Shown: positions 9,231 through 18,445, numbered from the stretch's first letter. The stretch: DNA of 64,000 nucleotides from RBG-16-64-13 sp963718375 (GCA_963718375.1 CAVQZD010000005.1:1054001-1118000); one strand, 5' to 3'. Numbers and translations are program-made. The notes: generated by a model not told the origin, from the letters alone.

Positions 9231-10334
9231 TCATTCACCATATACTGGCTCGACGACCTCGGGATAGTCGTCGAGCCAGTACGCTTCTGGGTTGCTCTTG
9301 AGTACAAGAAAGCGTCCGTTGCGCTCCGGATCGGGGGACCCGTGGTAGCGCGCGTAAACGTGGCCACCGGTCCGCCCCAGGATGTGCAACTTACCGGTCG
9401 AGTGAGACATGACCAACCTGGCGCGCTTGGCCAAGCCCGCACAGCTCATCAGCGCCTGCTCAAAGATCTCTAGGGCTTCTTCGACCGGGACCAGGAAGTG
9501 TCTGTTGCCCTTGGTCGGCCGACAGATGAAGACGTAGTAGGGGGCCACTCCAATGTAGGAGAGCTTGTTGAACAGGTCCGAGAGTACTGCCGGATCATCG
9601 TTCACTCCCCTGAGCAGGGGTGTTTGATTGGCGGTGATGACGCCCGCTTCGTGGATGCAGGCTATCCCGTCGATAGCCTGCTGAGTCAGCTCTCGAGGAT
9701 GGTTGAAATGCACCATCAGGTAGAGACGCCGATCTCTCAGACTGTGACGCTTGAGGACCTGCAGAAGCTCGGGATCACCCAGGATCCGGTACGGGTTGAA
9801 CACCGGCATCTTGCTGCCGATGCGGATTATCTTGACGTGCTCGATGGCGCGCAGCTCGGTGAGGATGTAGTCCAAGCGCTTGTTCGACAGCATCAAGGGG
9901 TCGCCACCGGTGAGCAGCACGTTGTTGATCTGCGGGCGCTGACGGATGTACTCGAGGCCCTCGCTGAGGTCGCGCGGGATCTCCGCGCCGCCATGCATGA
10001 AGATGCGCTTGCGAAAGCAGAAGCGGCAGACTCCGCCACACACATCGCTGACCAGCAGCAGGGCCGTTGACTTGTACTTGTGTTCCAGCCCAGGCACTTT
10101 GGTATACAGGTGCTCATCCGAGGGATCCAGCTTGCCCCAGTCCAGCAACTCGACCTCGCTGGGGATGGCTATCTTGCGGATGGGGTCGTCTGGGTCGTCC
10201 CAATCGATCAGCCCCAAATAGTACGTGTTCGAACGAAACGAAAACTCGTCCACCACAGCAGACAGACTCTCCCGCTCGGCCAGAGTGAACTCTGGCACCT
10301 GCTCGAGCCGGGTAACGTATCTGGCTCTCTCCAT
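9231..10334 (-). CDS. KamA family radical SAM protein (aminomutase-like, atypical substrate pocket)
   Basis: A 367-residue relative of lysine 2,3-aminomutase. The cluster motif CGGVCRFC (Cys99, Cys103, Cys106) is followed by FRKR, as in KamA and EpmB, and LLTGGDPL is the next family motif. A Lys in STGKLHIL (residue 315) is placed like the PLP lysine. The two Asp residues that hold the lysine substrate in the Clostridium subterminale enzyme (Asp293 and Asp330 by memory) appear replaced by Arg (CRPTKG) and Ser (VMSHS), so this is probably not a lysine aminomutase. The ATG at 10334 fits family length; a TTG at 10421 in the same frame would add 29 residues. No obvious partner gene is adjacent. 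Confidence 0.85.
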   Translation of the reverse strand: MERARYVTRLEQVPEFTLAERESLSAVVDEFSFRSNTYYLGLIDWDDPDDPIRKIAIPSEVELLDWGKLDPSDEHLYTKVPGLEHKYKSTALLLVSDVCGGVCRFCFRKRIFMHGGAEIPRDLSEGLEYIRQRPQINNVLLTGGDPLMLSNKRLDYILTELRAIEHVKIIRIGSKMPVFNPYRILGDPELLQVLKRHSLRDRRLYLMVHFNHPRELTQQAIDGIACIHEAGVITANQTPLLRGVNDDPAVLSDLFNKLSYIGVAPYYVFICRPTKGNRHFLVPVEEALEIFEQALMSCAGLAKRARLVMSHSTGKLHILGRTGGHVYARYHGSPDPERNGRFLVLKSNPEAYWLDDYPEVVEPVYGE

Positions 10335-10577
10335 GCTGGGGCCCCCAATCTCTGTGGTCAGAATCTCGTCTTCAACCAGATATCCATCCGGTCGAAACCC
10401 ACAGCACCCCTCTGTCCTCAACTGATCATCGTCAAAAGACGGTCGCCCATTGTAACATCGCTCTATGTCGACAGTCAGTCCCAGCGCCCGAATGCACGGC
10501 CTGGCTTGTCCCGGTTCTGGGTAAAGATAGTCCGAGCTGACAAGACGTATCCCGAACTGAGCTGACAGGAGAGAACC

Positions 10578-11396
10578 ATGCCGCGGCCACTATGGAAGGG
10601 AGCGATCAGTTTCGGGTTGGTCACTATCCCCGTTTCGCTCTATCCAGCAAAGAACGCTCGCGACAGCGTCGCCTTTCACATGCTCCATAGCTCTGACCTA
10701 CGCCGGGTCCACAACCGTTGGGTGGACGACGCCGGCCACGAAGTCCCATATGAAGAGATCGTCAAGGGCTACGAGTACGAAAAGGGCCAGTATGTGGTCG
10801 TGGGAAAAGCCGACATTGAGGCCGCTGTCGTCGAAGCTACCCAAAGCATCGACATCATGCATTTCGTTGATGTAACCGAGATCGATGTCACCTTCTACGA
10901 CTCTCCCTACTACACCGAGCCGGCCAAAGTAGGACGCCGGGCCTACGCCCTTCTGCGCGATACCCTCGAGCGCACCGGCAAGGTGGGCGTGGCCAAGGTC
11001 GTCATCCGGGAACGGCAGCACCTCTGCTCAATAATGCCAGACGGCCCCTTGCTGCTCGCCTATACCCTCCGCTGGCCCTACCAACTGCGCGACCCAGCAG
11101 AGCTGGACGTACCGGCAGACGAGGCAGCCGGCTTGGACCTCAGCTCCGAGGAGCTCCACATGGCAGAGCAACTCGTGCAGGCCATGGCCACCCCCTGGGA
11201 TCCTGAGCGCTACCAGGACACCTACCATGACCAACTAATCCAAGTCATAGAAGAGCGGGTCCGGAAGGGCGAGATCGCCATGCCGCCGGAGCCTGGTCCG
11301 AAAGAGCAGCCACCAACCGCTGAGGTAGTCGACATAACGGAGTTGCTCAAGAAGAGCGTCCAGCAGCAGAAACAGAAAGCCGGAGCCCGCAAGTGA
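10578..11396 (+). CDS. ku: DNA end-binding protein Ku
   Basis: The 272-residue bacterial Ku homodimer subunit, which threads onto double-strand ends and recruits LigD in non-homologous end joining. The N-terminus RPLWKGAISFGLVTIPV is the family signature, and the beta-barrel core runs to about residue 190, followed by a C-terminal extension rich in charged residues and Gln. The ATG start follows ACAGGAGAG. It is first of a three-gene operon; its stop overlaps the GTG start of the ligase gene by four bases, which implies translational coupling. Confidence 0.95.
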   Translation: MPRPLWKGAISFGLVTIPVSLYPAKNARDSVAFHMLHSSDLRRVHNRWVDDAGHEVPYEEIVKGYEYEKGQYVVVGKADIEAAVVEATQSIDIMHFVDVTEIDVTFYDSPYYTEPAKVGRRAYALLRDTLERTGKVGVAKVVIRERQHLCSIMPDGPLLLAYTLRWPYQLRDPAELDVPADEAAGLDLSSEELHMAEQLVQAMATPWDPERYQDTYHDQLIQVIEERVRKGEIAMPPEPGPKEQPPTAEVVDITELLKKSVQQQKQKAGARK

Positions 11397-12463
11397 CGCC
11401 AGACCCCTCCCAGGTCGCTGGAACCAAGAGAGTGACAGAAGTGCCCCGCTTCGTCAGCCCGCAATTGGCTACGCTGGTAGAGAACATCCCCGAGGGAGAC
11501 GACTGGTCACACGAGATCAAGTTCGATGGTTATAGGGCCATAGCAAGTGTGGTCGGCGGGCAGAGCGAGATCCGATCGCGTAGTGACAAGGACTGGACTG
11601 TCGCATATCGCGCTTTGGCGGATGCCGTCGCCGCGCTCCCCGTCCGGAGCGCCGTGCTGGACGGGGAGGTGGTCGCACTGCTGCCGGACGGTACCACGAG
11701 CTTTGAGGCTCTGCGTCATCTGGCCCGTATCCCAGCCAGCAGAGCAGCTGGTCCGAGCGGCGGGCAAGACCAGAGAGGCCGCATTGATACGATCCGCGGA
11801 CAGCTCGTCTACTACGCCTTCGACCTCCTGTTCCTGGATGACCACGACCTGCTCGATGTGCCGCTCGAGAAGCGCAGGGAACTGCTCCAGCAGCTTCTTG
11901 CCGACTCCGGCCCCGCTACGACCGGCCGGGTACGCTTCTCTGACCGCATCGTCGGGGACGGCCCGACAGTGCTCAGAGAGGCATGCGGACTGGGTTTGGA
12001 GGGCGTGGTGAGCAAGAAGTCGGGCAGCCGCTACCATCCGGGCACGAGGGGGCCGCAGTGGGTCAAGACCAAGTGCCGCCATGAGCAGGAGTTCGTGATC
12101 GGAGGCTTCACCGACCCCGCAGGAGCACGGGTGGGCTTCGGCGCTCTGCTCTTGGGTGTCTATGACGAGCGGGGACTGCGCTACGTGAGCAGAGTGGGCA
12201 CCGGGTTCGACGACGCGCTGTTGAGCGCGCTCGGCAGCAGACTCCGCGCTATGGAGGTCACTTCCCCCGCGTTCACCATGGGGCTCCCAAAGGACGTAAG
12301 AGGTGTGCACTGGGTGCGGCCGACCTTGGTGGCCCAAGTGTCGTTCCTCGAGTGGACCAGCACCGGGAGTATCCGCCATCCGAGCTTCAAGGGGCTGCGC
12401 GAAGACAAGCCGGCACGAGAGGTCTTCGCCGAGTCATCAGCCGGCGGCCGGCGACGTGGCTGA
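11393..12463 (+). CDS. ATP-dependent DNA ligase (LigD ligase domain as a separate protein)
   Basis: A 356-residue nick-sealing enzyme equivalent to the ligase domain of LigD. The adenylated lysine is in EIKFDGYRAI (Lys43), followed by the ligase motifs including a WVKTKC motif V near residue 220 and an OB-fold C-terminal half with the GFGALLLGVYD segment. The GTG start overlaps the ku stop (GTGA), so expression is coupled to Ku. It lacks the polymerase and phosphoesterase domains of full-length LigD; the polymerase is encoded by the next gene and no phosphoesterase is seen. Confidence 0.92.
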   Translation: MTPDPSQVAGTKRVTEVPRFVSPQLATLVENIPEGDDWSHEIKFDGYRAIASVVGGQSEIRSRSDKDWTVAYRALADAVAALPVRSAVLDGEVVALLPDGTTSFEALRHLARIPASRAAGPSGGQDQRGRIDTIRGQLVYYAFDLLFLDDHDLLDVPLEKRRELLQQLLADSGPATTGRVRFSDRIVGDGPTVLREACGLGLEGVVSKKSGSRYHPGTRGPQWVKTKCRHEQEFVIGGFTDPAGARVGFGALLLGVYDERGLRYVSRVGTGFDDALLSALGSRLRAMEVTSPAFTMGLPKDVRGVHWVRPTLVAQVSFLEWTSTGSIRHPSFKGLREDKPAREVFAESSAGGRRRG

Positions 12464-13388
12464 CAAGACGGTGATAAACGGTATCACCCTCAGTCACCCG
12501 GACCGCGTCTACTGGCCCCAGGACAACATAACCAAGCTTGACCTTGTGCACTACTACGATGGAGTCGCCTCTCTGATAATCCCCTATCTCGAAGGCAGAC
12601 CGATATCCATGGTCCGCTGCCCTGGAGGCTTGACGGAGCTGCCGGCCGGCATCCGGCGCGGCACGGAGCCCATGGACTCGTGCTTCTTTCACAAGCACCC
12701 CGCCACCGACTTTCCCGGTCCCTTCAACCGGGTGATGATCACCGAATCCGGCAAGACCGCCCCCTACCTGGTCGCGACCGAGCCCGGCAGCCTGACCGCT
12801 CTGGCCCAGATGGGCGTGCTCGAGATCCATATCTGGGGCTCCTCGCTGCCGGACCTGGAGCGGCCCGACTTGCTCGTGTTCGACCTAGATCCCGACCCGG
12901 CCGTGCCCTGGGCCGCCCTAGTCGATGGAGCCCTCCGGGTGCGAGAAGTGCTCTCGGGCGCCGGGCTGCGTAGCTTCGTCAAGACCACGGGCGGGAAGGG
13001 TCTGCACGTCGTAGCGCCGATCATCCCCTCGGGCGGCTGGGGGCAGGTGCGCGACTTCTGCAAGAGCGTCGCCGAGACGGTGGCAGCCGAAGACCCGGAC
13101 AAGTTCACCGCTACGATGTCGAAGGCCAAACGGGTCGGCAAGATATATGTGGACTACGTCCGCAACACCCGCGGCGCCACCTCCATCGCGCCGTTCTCCA
13201 CCAGAGCCAGAGACGGAGGCACCGTCTCCGTGCCCTTGCGCTGGGATGAGTTGACTGGCGGCCACCGCCCACCTGAATACACCTTGCTTACCCTGGGCGA
13301 CAGGCTCAGGCGTCTTCGTGGTGATCCTTGGCAGGGCTACTCCCACTCGGCTCGCACGCAGACGTTACCTGGCCCGCTGTCGCAGTGA
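12456..13388 (+). CDS. LigD-type polymerase/primase domain protein
   Basis: A 310-residue archaeo-eukaryotic primase-type polymerase that fills and extends ends in NHEJ, often with ribonucleotides. The catalytic acid pair is in VFDLDPDP (Asp143, Asp145). The conserved KTTGGKGLHV, the SKAKRVGKIYVDY segment and SIAPFSTR are all present, so the enzyme should be active. The GTG at 12456 is chosen because it gives the usual length and N-terminus (VINGITLSHPDRVYWP); it overlaps the ligase stop by eight bases. A longer frame up to 12303 is overlapping-reading noise. Confidence 0.92.
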   Translation: MADKTVINGITLSHPDRVYWPQDNITKLDLVHYYDGVASLIIPYLEGRPISMVRCPGGLTELPAGIRRGTEPMDSCFFHKHPATDFPGPFNRVMITESGKTAPYLVATEPGSLTALAQMGVLEIHIWGSSLPDLERPDLLVFDLDPDPAVPWAALVDGALRVREVLSGAGLRSFVKTTGGKGLHVVAPIIPSGGWGQVRDFCKSVAETVAAEDPDKFTATMSKAKRVGKIYVDYVRNTRGATSIAPFSTRARDGGTVSVPLRWDELTGGHRPPEYTLLTLGDRLRRLRGDPWQGYSHSARTQTLPGPLSQ

Positions 13389-13534
13389 TCCCAGACCTAG
13401 GACCCTGACGCCCATCTCCGCGTCCGCGGTGGCAGGGCCCTTTGCCGCCTACCTCGTTGTTATACTTGACCGGAGCCTGAGTGCTCTCCCCTGGAGTTGA
13501 GTCTCGACCTTGAATACAGAAGGGTGCGGCGCGC
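13389..13534. promoter_or_regulatory. Spacer with a sigma-70-like -10 element upstream of the P-type ATPase
   Basis: The 146-base gap contains TATACT near 13461, a good -10 hexamer, but no clear -35 at the usual distance. No riboswitch motif was seen. Confidence 0.35.
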
Positions 13535-16378
13535 TTGACTGACTGGTACCAGATCACCACCGACGAGGCTCTCGCTCAGACGGGCACACCCCATGTGCAG
13601 GGTCTCAGTCAACAGGAGGCGGCGGATCGCCTGGCCAGCCAGGGCCCCAACGAGCTGGCAGAGGCCGGCACCAAGAGTCCGTGGCGCATCCTCCTAGAGC
13701 AGTTCACCTCGGTACTCATCGTGATCCTGATCGTGGCGGCCATCATCTCCGCCGCCCTCGGCGACTACGAGGATGCCATCGCCATATTGGCCGTTCTCGT
13801 GCTCAACGCGGTCCTCGGCTTCAGGCAGGAGTACAAGGCCGAGAAGACCCTGCAGGCCCTGCGGCAACTGGCCACCCCCCTCGTCCGAGTGAAACGCGAC
13901 GGCCAGGTCGCCGAGATACCCGCCAGCGAACTCGTGGTGGGCGACCTGGTGCTCCTCGAGGCCGGCAACTTGGTGCCCGCCGACTGCAGAGTGATCGAGA
14001 CGGCCAGTCTGCGCGCGCAGGAGTCCGCCCTCACCGGGGAGTCAGAACCCGTGGAGAAGATGATCGACCCCATCAGGCAGGGGGAGGTACCTCTGGGGGA
14101 TCAGCTGAACATGGTGTTCATGGGCACCGCCGTGTCCTACGGGCGAGGCCTGGCGCTGGTCGTGGCCACCGGCATGGACACCGAGCTCGGTCGCATCGCA
14201 AGCATGTTGCAGAAGGTCCAGCACGAACCCACCCCACTGCAGAAGCGCCTCAGACAACTCGGGCGCTGGCTAGCGCTGGCGGCCCTCGTCCTGGTGGGCA
14301 TCATCTTCGCGGAGGGCCTGATCAGAGGCGAGGATCTGCGCACCATGTTCCTGACTGGAGTCAGTATGGCCGTAGCGGCCGTCCCGGAGGGCCTGCCCGC
14401 CATGGTGACGATCGCCTTGTCTCTGGGCGCGCAGCGCATGCTGCGCCGGCGCGCCCTGATACGCAAGCTGCCGGCAGTAGAGACTCTGGGCTCGGTCACC
14501 GTCATCTGCTCGGACAAGACGGGCACTCTCACCCAGAATCGCATGACCGTTGTGATGCTCGACGCGGCCGGACACGAAATCGATCTGGTAGAGGTCCTCA
14601 AGCGCGGCCGGCCTGTCCCCCTTGCCCCGGACGAGGCGGGCCGAGCAGCTCCTCTTCTGGACGATGCGCCTTCGATAGCCCTTCTGGTAGCGGCGGGAGC
14701 GCTCTGCAACGACTCCATCTTGCTCACCTCAGGTGCGGCCGATGCGTCTCCGGCGTCGGCAGGGGAGCCTGATGAGGCGGGGAGTGCGGGCGAGCTCCGC
14801 GCCCTGGGTGACCCCACCGAAGCCGCGCTAGTCATCGCGGCGGCCCAACTCGGCCTCTCAAAGATAGAGCTTGAGAGCGCCTACCCCAGGGTGGCTGAGG
14901 TGCCCTTTGATTCTGAGCGCAAGTTGATGACTACCGTCCACTCCCTCCCCAGCCAGCCGCTCCCTCAGCTGAAGGGCCTCGGCGACTGCCGGGCGGACGC
15001 AAAGACCTGCGCCTACATCGCCTTCACCAAGGGCGCGCCGGATGCTGTCATCCCGTTGTGCAGGGAGGTATGGGACGGAGAGGGCTCGACCCCGCTCGAC
15101 CAGGAGACCAGACAACGTATCGAGACTGCCAACGCACACATGGCCGGACGCGGCATGAGGGTCCTGGCTGTCGCCTTCAAGCGTACGGAAGACCCAAGCC
15201 ACAGACAGGATCTCGGCGGTCTGGAGAAGGACTTGGTCTTCTCCGGCATGATCGGCATGATCGACCCGCCGCGATCTGAAGCGCGCGAAGCCGTGCTTAG
15301 TTGCGTCTCTGCGGGCATCCGCCCGGTGATGATAACGGGCGACCACCCGCTGACCGCCGCGAGCATCGCCTCTCAGGTGGGCATCATCTCAGAAGCGGAG
15401 ATGGATGCGGGCTCTCAGCTGGTCCTCACGGGGGTGGACCTCGACAACCTCGAGCCAGAGGAACTGAAGAGACTGGCGAGCGAGGTATCGGTCTATGCGC
15501 GAGTGGCGCCCGAACACAAGATGAAGATAATCCAGGCGCTCAAAGACAACGGACAGATCACGGCTATGACCGGTGACGGAGTGAACGACGCCCCCGCTCT
15601 GCGCAGTGCGGACATCGGAGTGGCCATGGGTATCACAGGCACCGACGTGGCCAAAGAGGCTGCAGATATGGTGCTCATGGATGATGACTTCGCCACCATC
15701 GTGGCAGCCGTCAAAGAGGGACGGGTCATCTACGACAACATCCGTAAGTTCATCAAGTACCTCATGGCCACCAACGTGGGCGAGCTCTTTGTCATGCTTG
15801 TGGCCCCGTTCTTAGGGATGCCCCTGCCCCTGCTGCCTCTCCAGATCCTGTGGATGAACCTGGTCACTGACGGAGTGCCCGGATTGGCTCTTGGCTTCGA
15901 ACCCCCGGAAAAGGCCGTCATGCAGCGTCCTCCCCACCCACCTACCGAGAGCATCTTCGCTCGTGGCTTGGGCGTGCATGTCCTCTGGGCCGGGCCCTTC
16001 ATGGGTCTGGTGGCCCTGCTGACCGGCTTCGTGTTCTGGAAGCTGGATTACGCGGTCTGGCAGACCATGCTCTTCACCGTCCTCACCTTTGGGCAGCTGT
16101 TCCATGCCATGGCCATAAGGTCTGATCGTGAATCGCTGTTCACGCGCGGACCCTACTCCAACCGGGTGCTCTTCTGGGCTGTGATGGGGACCGTCCTCCT
16201 GCAGATCGCACTCACCTACACGCCGGTGCTGCAAGAGGTCTTCGAGTTGCAGCCTCTGACCGTCTGGCAAGTCTTCCTGGCTCTTGGGCTGGCTTCGCTG
16301 ATCTTCTGGGCCATCGAAGCGAGCAAGTGGGTGCAGCGATGGAGGGAACGGGGAAGGGCTGGCAGCTCGTCTGTATAA
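13535..16378 (+). CDS. Cation-translocating P-type ATPase, calcium type (SERCA/PMR1-like)
   Basis: A complete 947-residue type IIA pump with ten predicted membrane helices that would export Ca2+ (possibly Mn2+) from the cytoplasm. Helix 4 has canonical VPEGLP (Glu near residue 285), the phosphorylated Asp is in DKTGTLT near residue 327, and the hinge GDGVNDAP is near residue 680. Helix 5 has ATNVGELF and helix 6 MNLVTDGVPG, so the helix-4, -5 and -6 ligands are retained. A low-complexity Ala/Glu-rich insert (residues about 405-425) sits in the nucleotide-binding domain. Translation starts at TTG 13535 after an AGAAGGG site; no ATG is in a suitable position. Confidence 0.92.
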   Translation: MTDWYQITTDEALAQTGTPHVQGLSQQEAADRLASQGPNELAEAGTKSPWRILLEQFTSVLIVILIVAAIISAALGDYEDAIAILAVLVLNAVLGFRQEYKAEKTLQALRQLATPLVRVKRDGQVAEIPASELVVGDLVLLEAGNLVPADCRVIETASLRAQESALTGESEPVEKMIDPIRQGEVPLGDQLNMVFMGTAVSYGRGLALVVATGMDTELGRIASMLQKVQHEPTPLQKRLRQLGRWLALAALVLVGIIFAEGLIRGEDLRTMFLTGVSMAVAAVPEGLPAMVTIALSLGAQRMLRRRALIRKLPAVETLGSVTVICSDKTGTLTQNRMTVVMLDAAGHEIDLVEVLKRGRPVPLAPDEAGRAAPLLDDAPSIALLVAAGALCNDSILLTSGAADASPASAGEPDEAGSAGELRALGDPTEAALVIAAAQLGLSKIELESAYPRVAEVPFDSERKLMTTVHSLPSQPLPQLKGLGDCRADAKTCAYIAFTKGAPDAVIPLCREVWDGEGSTPLDQETRQRIETANAHMAGRGMRVLAVAFKRTEDPSHRQDLGGLEKDLVFSGMIGMIDPPRSEAREAVLSCVSAGIRPVMITGDHPLTAASIASQVGIISEAEMDAGSQLVLTGVDLDNLEPEELKRLASEVSVYARVAPEHKMKIIQALKDNGQITAMTGDGVNDAPALRSADIGVAMGITGTDVAKEAADMVLMDDDFATIVAAVKEGRVIYDNIRKFIKYLMATNVGELFVMLVAPFLGMPLPLLPLQILWMNLVTDGVPGLALGFEPPEKAVMQRPPHPPTESIFARGLGVHVLWAGPFMGLVALLTGFVFWKLDYAVWQTMLFTVLTFGQLFHAMAIRSDRESLFTRGPYSNRVLFWAVMGTVLLQIALTYTPVLQEVFELQPLTVWQVFLALGLASLIFWAIEASKWVQRWRERGRAGSSSV

Positions 16379-16447
16379 TCTAAGAGCAAGACTTCGCGGC
16401 CGGTCTCGTTAGCACGGCCGACGAGTCAAAGCGAACCAGGAGAGGTG

Positions 16448-17482
16448 ATGTCTGGCTACCGGATAGGCAAGCAGACCCGCAACTGGCGTTACATATCAGT
16501 CATCCTTCTAGCAGGGCTCTTAGCATTCTTTGCCTCTGATTCCGCGAGCGCTAGCACCCCTGCTATCAGCACGGCCGCAGCCGAACTGGAGTCTCTGCAG
16601 GCTCTTGTTGATCAGCTCAGCGTTGAGCTCGAACAGGCCGCCGAGGAGTACAACTACGCCAACCAGCAGTACGCGGACACTCAGGCTGCGGCAGATCAAG
16701 CCACTGCCAATCTCACGCAGGCGAAAGCGGACCTGGCAGCGGCCAGGGAGCGCCTGTGCGAGCGACTGGCCGTCATCTACAAGAACGGAGACATCGGGAC
16801 GCTCGACGCCCTGCTGACCGCCGAGAGCATCTCTGACGCCCTCAGTCTCATGGAGGGGTTCCGGTCCTTGGCGCTGGAGGACTCCCGCCTGGTAAACGAA
16901 GTCCAAGGGTACAGGGATGAGCAGGCCGCACTGCAGGCCAAGCTCGACGAAGACTTGGCCCGACTGACCGAATACAAGGAGCAGGCGGCTGCGGCCCAGC
17001 AGAAGGTCGAAGCACAGCTCGCGAAGCAGCAGCAGGCTCTCGCGGGCAAAGAAGCCCAGTTGGCTCAACTGAGGAAGGCGGAGGAAGAGCGACAGGCCAG
17101 GCTTGCCGCACAAGCCGCGCAGTACAAGAAATGGCTCGCCTCTCGGCCCGGCAAGGTCGTATCGCTGGCCATGGGCTACCGCGGGGTGCCCTATGTATGG
17201 GGGGGATGCAGTCCCAGCGGCTTCGATTGCTCTGGATTGGTGAAGTACGTCTACTCCAAGGTAGGCATAACGCTGCCGCACTCCAGCAGCATGCAGTACA
17301 GCTACGGCACGCCGGTATCCAAGGGCAACCTGAAGCCGGGAGATATCGTCTTCTTCTACAGGCCCATACACCACGTGGGCATCTACATCGGCGATGGCAA
17401 GATGGTCGATGCGACAGGCAGCCGCGTACAGATAAGTAACGTTTTCACCGGCAACTATGTGGGAGCCCGCCGACTCCTCTGA
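16448..17482 (+). CDS. Secreted NlpC/P60 peptidoglycan hydrolase with coiled-coil domain
   Basis: A 344-residue exported cell-wall hydrolase. A basic N-terminus and hydrophobic signal segment (about residues 15-35, ending SASAS) are followed by a long Ala/Gln/Glu-rich coiled coil (about 40-225) like that of RipA/PcsB-type proteins, then the NlpC/P60 domain. The catalytic Cys is in FDCSG (Cys261) and the His in HVGIYIGDG (His309). Such enzymes cut stem peptides (D-Glu-mDap bonds) during division. The ATG at 16448 is preferred over the in-frame GTG just upstream because AGGAG lies at the right distance. Confidence 0.92.
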   Translation: MSGYRIGKQTRNWRYISVILLAGLLAFFASDSASASTPAISTAAAELESLQALVDQLSVELEQAAEEYNYANQQYADTQAAADQATANLTQAKADLAAARERLCERLAVIYKNGDIGTLDALLTAESISDALSLMEGFRSLALEDSRLVNEVQGYRDEQAALQAKLDEDLARLTEYKEQAAAAQQKVEAQLAKQQQALAGKEAQLAQLRKAEEERQARLAAQAAQYKKWLASRPGKVVSLAMGYRGVPYVWGGCSPSGFDCSGLVKYVYSKVGITLPHSSSMQYSYGTPVSKGNLKPGDIVFFYRPIHHVGIYIGDGKMVDATGSRVQISNVFTGNYVGARRLL

Positions 17483-17497
17483 TCCACGGGAGCCTCC

Positions 17498-18043
17498 TCA
17501 GACGAGCCCACTGCCCGTGGCGGCGCTGCGCCCCATTTCTATGGCTTGAGCCAGCTCTTCGGGTCTCTGCGAACCGATCAGCACCTTGCGATCATCGGCA
17601 AGCACCAGCTGCACCCCGCGGTCACCGCTCACGTTATAGGCGACGTTGCGGACAGACCAACCCTTGATGCCCCAGCCGCCGTACTCCTTCATGGGACTGT
17701 AGGTGCGAACAGTCACTTCCTGGATGTCAGCCAGGAGTATGGTCCTCTTGCGCATGGGCCTGTAACGCAGGGTGACTCGATCGGGCGTGACTTCGGTGAA
17801 GAGGGCGAGGCTCCCAAAGAACGCCGGCAATCCTACCCCGATGAGCGCCCACATCAGCCACGCGCCCCAGTCTGGCAGCGGTTCATCGCCCAGAGGTCGG
17901 CCGAGCACAAGCTGCTCGATCAAGAGCCACCAAGCGAGTCCAGCCACGCCCACCAGTAGAAGCCACACCCACCACTGCCTGAAGCGCTGCTTCTCCGTGT
18001 AGACCACGCCGGTATCGCCCGCTCGTCTGTCGTCCGTCAACAC
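17498..18043 (-). CDS. Membrane protein with PH-like domain (DUF6141-like)
   Basis: A 181-residue protein with two N-terminal membrane helices (about residues 26-48 and 63-83) and a beta-rich cytoplasmic C-terminal half that looks like a bacterial PH domain. The segment TYSPMKEYGGWGIKGW is distinctive and, as I recall, typical of DUF6141. Function unknown. Start is GTG 18043 after an AAAGGCGAT site. The C-terminal end converges with the NlpC/P60 gene, with only 15 bases between them. Confidence 0.75.
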   Translation of the reverse strand: MLTDDRRAGDTGVVYTEKQRFRQWWVWLLLVGVAGLAWWLLIEQLVLGRPLGDEPLPDWGAWLMWALIGVGLPAFFGSLALFTEVTPDRVTLRYRPMRKRTILLADIQEVTVRTYSPMKEYGGWGIKGWSVRNVAYNVSGDRGVQLVLADDRKVLIGSQRPEELAQAIEMGRSAATGSGLV

Positions 18044-18066
18044 ATCGCCTTTCTAGTCGCCCCGCT

Positions 18067-18225
18067 CGGTCTCCATGGCCGCCTGTCTCAAGGTTCCCCG
18101 CGCTGCGCGACTTCGGCATCGTGATTGTGGTGGACGTGCTGTTCGCCCTCATCGTGACCGTGACTGTCGTGCCTGTCCTGGCGCACTGGCTGGACCGCGA
18201 CAAGAAGGCTAGTCGGCTAGGATGA
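18067..18225 (+). pseudogene. Remnant of an RND/MMPL-type transporter C-terminus
   Basis: Read on the plus strand, the frame ending at the TGA of 18223-18225 encodes a segment RFPALRDFGIVIVVDVL (from 18091), then a hydrophobic helix ending in VPVLAHW and a short charged tail. This is the characteristic last membrane helix and tail of hydrophobe/amphiphile RND (HAE3/SSD) exporters, in which a conserved F-PA-RDFG precedes the final helix. Nothing upstream continues it: the frame has no start with a ribosome-binding site, and the preceding DNA is the oppositely oriented PH-like gene. I therefore read it as a deletion remnant whose tail overlaps the dodecin gene end by about 17 bases. The MMPL gene at 25486-27651 has a different C-terminus. 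Confidence 0.65.
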
Positions 18226-18412
18226 AAGTCACCTTCATCTGAACTCGGTATTCGATGACCTTGCCGGCTTCGACCAGGACTTCCTGATTCTCGATCCAGG
18301 CTGACTTCACGTTCATGAGCGTCTTGTTCGCCCTTGCGATGCCTACCTGAACGGCATCCTCGAAGCTCTTGGTCGAGGATGACTTGATCTCGGTGACGCG
18401 TGCAATCGACAT
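18209..18412 (-). CDS. Dodecin family flavin-binding protein
   Basis: A 67-residue protein matching dodecin in length and pattern: KVTEIKSSS-type first strand, a central helix with FEDAVQVGIARA, the segment SAWIENQEV and a last strand IEYRVQMKVTF. Dodecins assemble into hollow dodecamers that store and protect flavins in the cytoplasm. The Trp that stacks on the isoalloxazine ring in characterised dodecins is present (Trp39). An ATG start follows AGGAGG. A flavin store fits a genome with ApbE, FMN-binding and nitroreductase proteins nearby. Confidence 0.88.
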   Translation of the reverse strand: MSIARVTEIKSSSTKSFEDAVQVGIARANKTLMNVKSAWIENQEVLVEAGKVIEYRVQMKVTFILAD

Positions 18413-18445
18413 GTTGACTCCTCCTACTGCTTCTGACTGCTCTCG

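Noticed and set aside
13389..13534. Second manganese riboswitch before the calcium-type ATPase
   Set aside because: Neither the GGGGAGUAG nor the GAGACC loop is present on the plus strand.
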